NCBI GenBank assembly: GCA_030043175.1
Contig: JASHYD010000829.1
Location: forward strand, 1-5,656
Origin: Xanthobacteraceae bacterium
Lineage (GTDB): Bacteria > Pseudomonadota > Alphaproteobacteria > Rhizobiales > Xanthobacteraceae
Length of the DNA: 5,656 nt
Reading direction: 5' to 3'
How positions within the stretch are numbered: the stretch's first letter is position 1; every line of letters starts with the position of its first letter. This document shows, in pieces, positions 5,036-5,656 of this stretch. Below the pieces are notes generated by a model. That model ran no database searches, was not told the DNA's origin, and saw only the letters and a program-made list of their open reading frames with translations. Position numbers and translations under genes: made by a program.

Positions 5036-5656
5036 TCAATTCGGCAGATGCTTGGGATTGGGCGGAAATGCCGGGTTGGTCTTGGTTCCTCGCAGCAGCT
5101 CCAGTGCCATCGCGAGGGCTTTGTCGTCCTTCTCGTCCGCCGGAACGTAGGACTGGGAGCCAGCTTCCTCGCCGCCTTCTCCCTTCAGGTGGCCGCGCAA
5201 GGATGATTCCCCCTCGATCTCGGCCATGCTCGCCTTCACTTCCTCGGGAACGTCCTGGAGCACCTCAATGTCCGGCGAAATGCCCTTAGCCTGGATTGAG
5301 CGGCCGGACGGCGTGAAGTACCGCGCGGTCGTGAGCCGCAACGCTCCATTGCCCGAACCGAGCGGGATGATGGTCTGTACTGAACCCTTGCCGAACGAGC
5401 GCGTGCCGACCAGCGTCGCGCGGCGGCGATCCTGCAGGGCGCCGGCAACGATCTCTGAGGCCGAAGCCGATCCGCCATTGATAAGCACGATCACTGGTTT
5501 GCCCTTAGTTAGGTCGCCCGACCGTGCGCTAAAGCGCTCGGTTTCCTCCGGATCGCGTCCGCGGATGGAGACGATCTCGCCGCGCTCGAGAAACGCGCCA
5601 GAAACCGAGACGGCCTGGTCCAACAGGCCGCCAGGATTATTGCGCATGTCGATCAC
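5036..5656 (-). CDS. ctpA: S41 family C-terminal processing protease (CtpA-type), N-terminal part beyond window
   Basis: The visible 206 codons are open from the right edge (first visible residues VIDMRNNPGGLL) to the TGA at 5038-5036. VIDMRNNPGGLL is the signature before the catalytic core of S41 proteases. Catalytic Ser is in GGSASASEI (visible residue 65, near 5464-5462) and the partner Lys in GTRSFGKGSVQ (visible residue 90, near 5389-5387); the 25-residue gap matches that of known members. The core closes with ARYFTPSGRSIQAKGISPDI. A charged linker (about 130-175) leads to a helical tail ending NPAFPPNPKHLPN, a tail I associate with Bradyrhizobium-type CtpA. The family cleaves near C-termini of periplasmic or membrane proteins using a Ser-Lys dyad. 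The signal peptide and PDZ domain should lie to the right of the window. The true start cannot be seen, and the GTG at the very edge is not a start. Confidence 0.93.
   Translation of the reverse strand: MIDMRNNPGGLLDQAVSVSGAFLERGEIVSIRGRDPEETERFSARSGDLTKGKPVIVLINGGSASASEIVAGALQDRRRATLVGTRSFGKGSVQTIIPLGSGNGALRLTTARYFTPSGRSIQAKGISPDIEVLQDVPEEVKASMAEIEGESSLRGHLKGEGGEEAGSQSYVPADEKDDKALAMALELLRGTKTNPAFPPNPKHLPN

Noticed and set aside
4704..5039. 111-codon minus-strand frame after the protease stop
   Set aside because: Its ATG overlaps the protease end, which might suggest coupling, but there are no family motifs and the composition is Arg/Pro/Cys-rich and irregular.
4884..5150. 88-codon plus-strand frame with hydrophobic start
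   Set aside because: Its second half is antisense to the protease tail and it has no ribosome binding site.

Overview
The window looks like chromosomal DNA from an alphaproteobacterium, most likely of the Bradyrhizobium/Rhodopseudomonas group. The basis is high GC, strong GGAGG-type ribosome binding sites, the tail sequence of the S41 protease, and a small protein of a type I remember as frequent in those genomes. The genus is an inference from memory, not from a search.

Layout. (1) Positions 1-764, minus strand: 3'-truncated crotonase-fold (enoyl-CoA hydratase/isomerase family) gene. (2) 765-891: short divergent intergenic region with an imperfect inverted repeat over a possible -10 box. 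(3) 892-2268, plus strand: alpha/beta hydrolase of the epoxide-hydrolase type with an apparent twin-arginine (Tat) export signal. (4) 2269-2426: intergenic stretch with a hairpin after the hydrolase stop and a possible 18-codon upstream reading frame whose stop touches the next gene's Shine-Dalgarno. (5) 2427-3626, plus strand: exported NHL-repeat beta-propeller that keeps almost the whole active-site set of the peptidyl-alpha-hydroxyglycine alpha-amidating lyase (PAL) family. (6) 3627-5035: about 1.4 kb with little convincing coding sequence, holding several GC-rich inverted repeats and one small conserved-type protein (4327-4563) that may be damaged at its C-terminus. (7) 5036-5656, minus strand: C-terminal half of an S41 (CtpA-type) processing protease, running off the right edge.

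How the genes may work together. The hydrolase and the PAL-like propeller are co-directional, both carry export signals by different routes (Tat and Sec), and are 158 bp apart, so they may act on related substrates in the periplasm. The divergent crotonase would be cytoplasmic and act on acyl-CoA or aryl-CoA esters. A shared catabolic role is only a guess. The protease at the right edge is probably a separate housekeeping unit. I see no transposase, integrase, CRISPR array, tRNA or rRNA.
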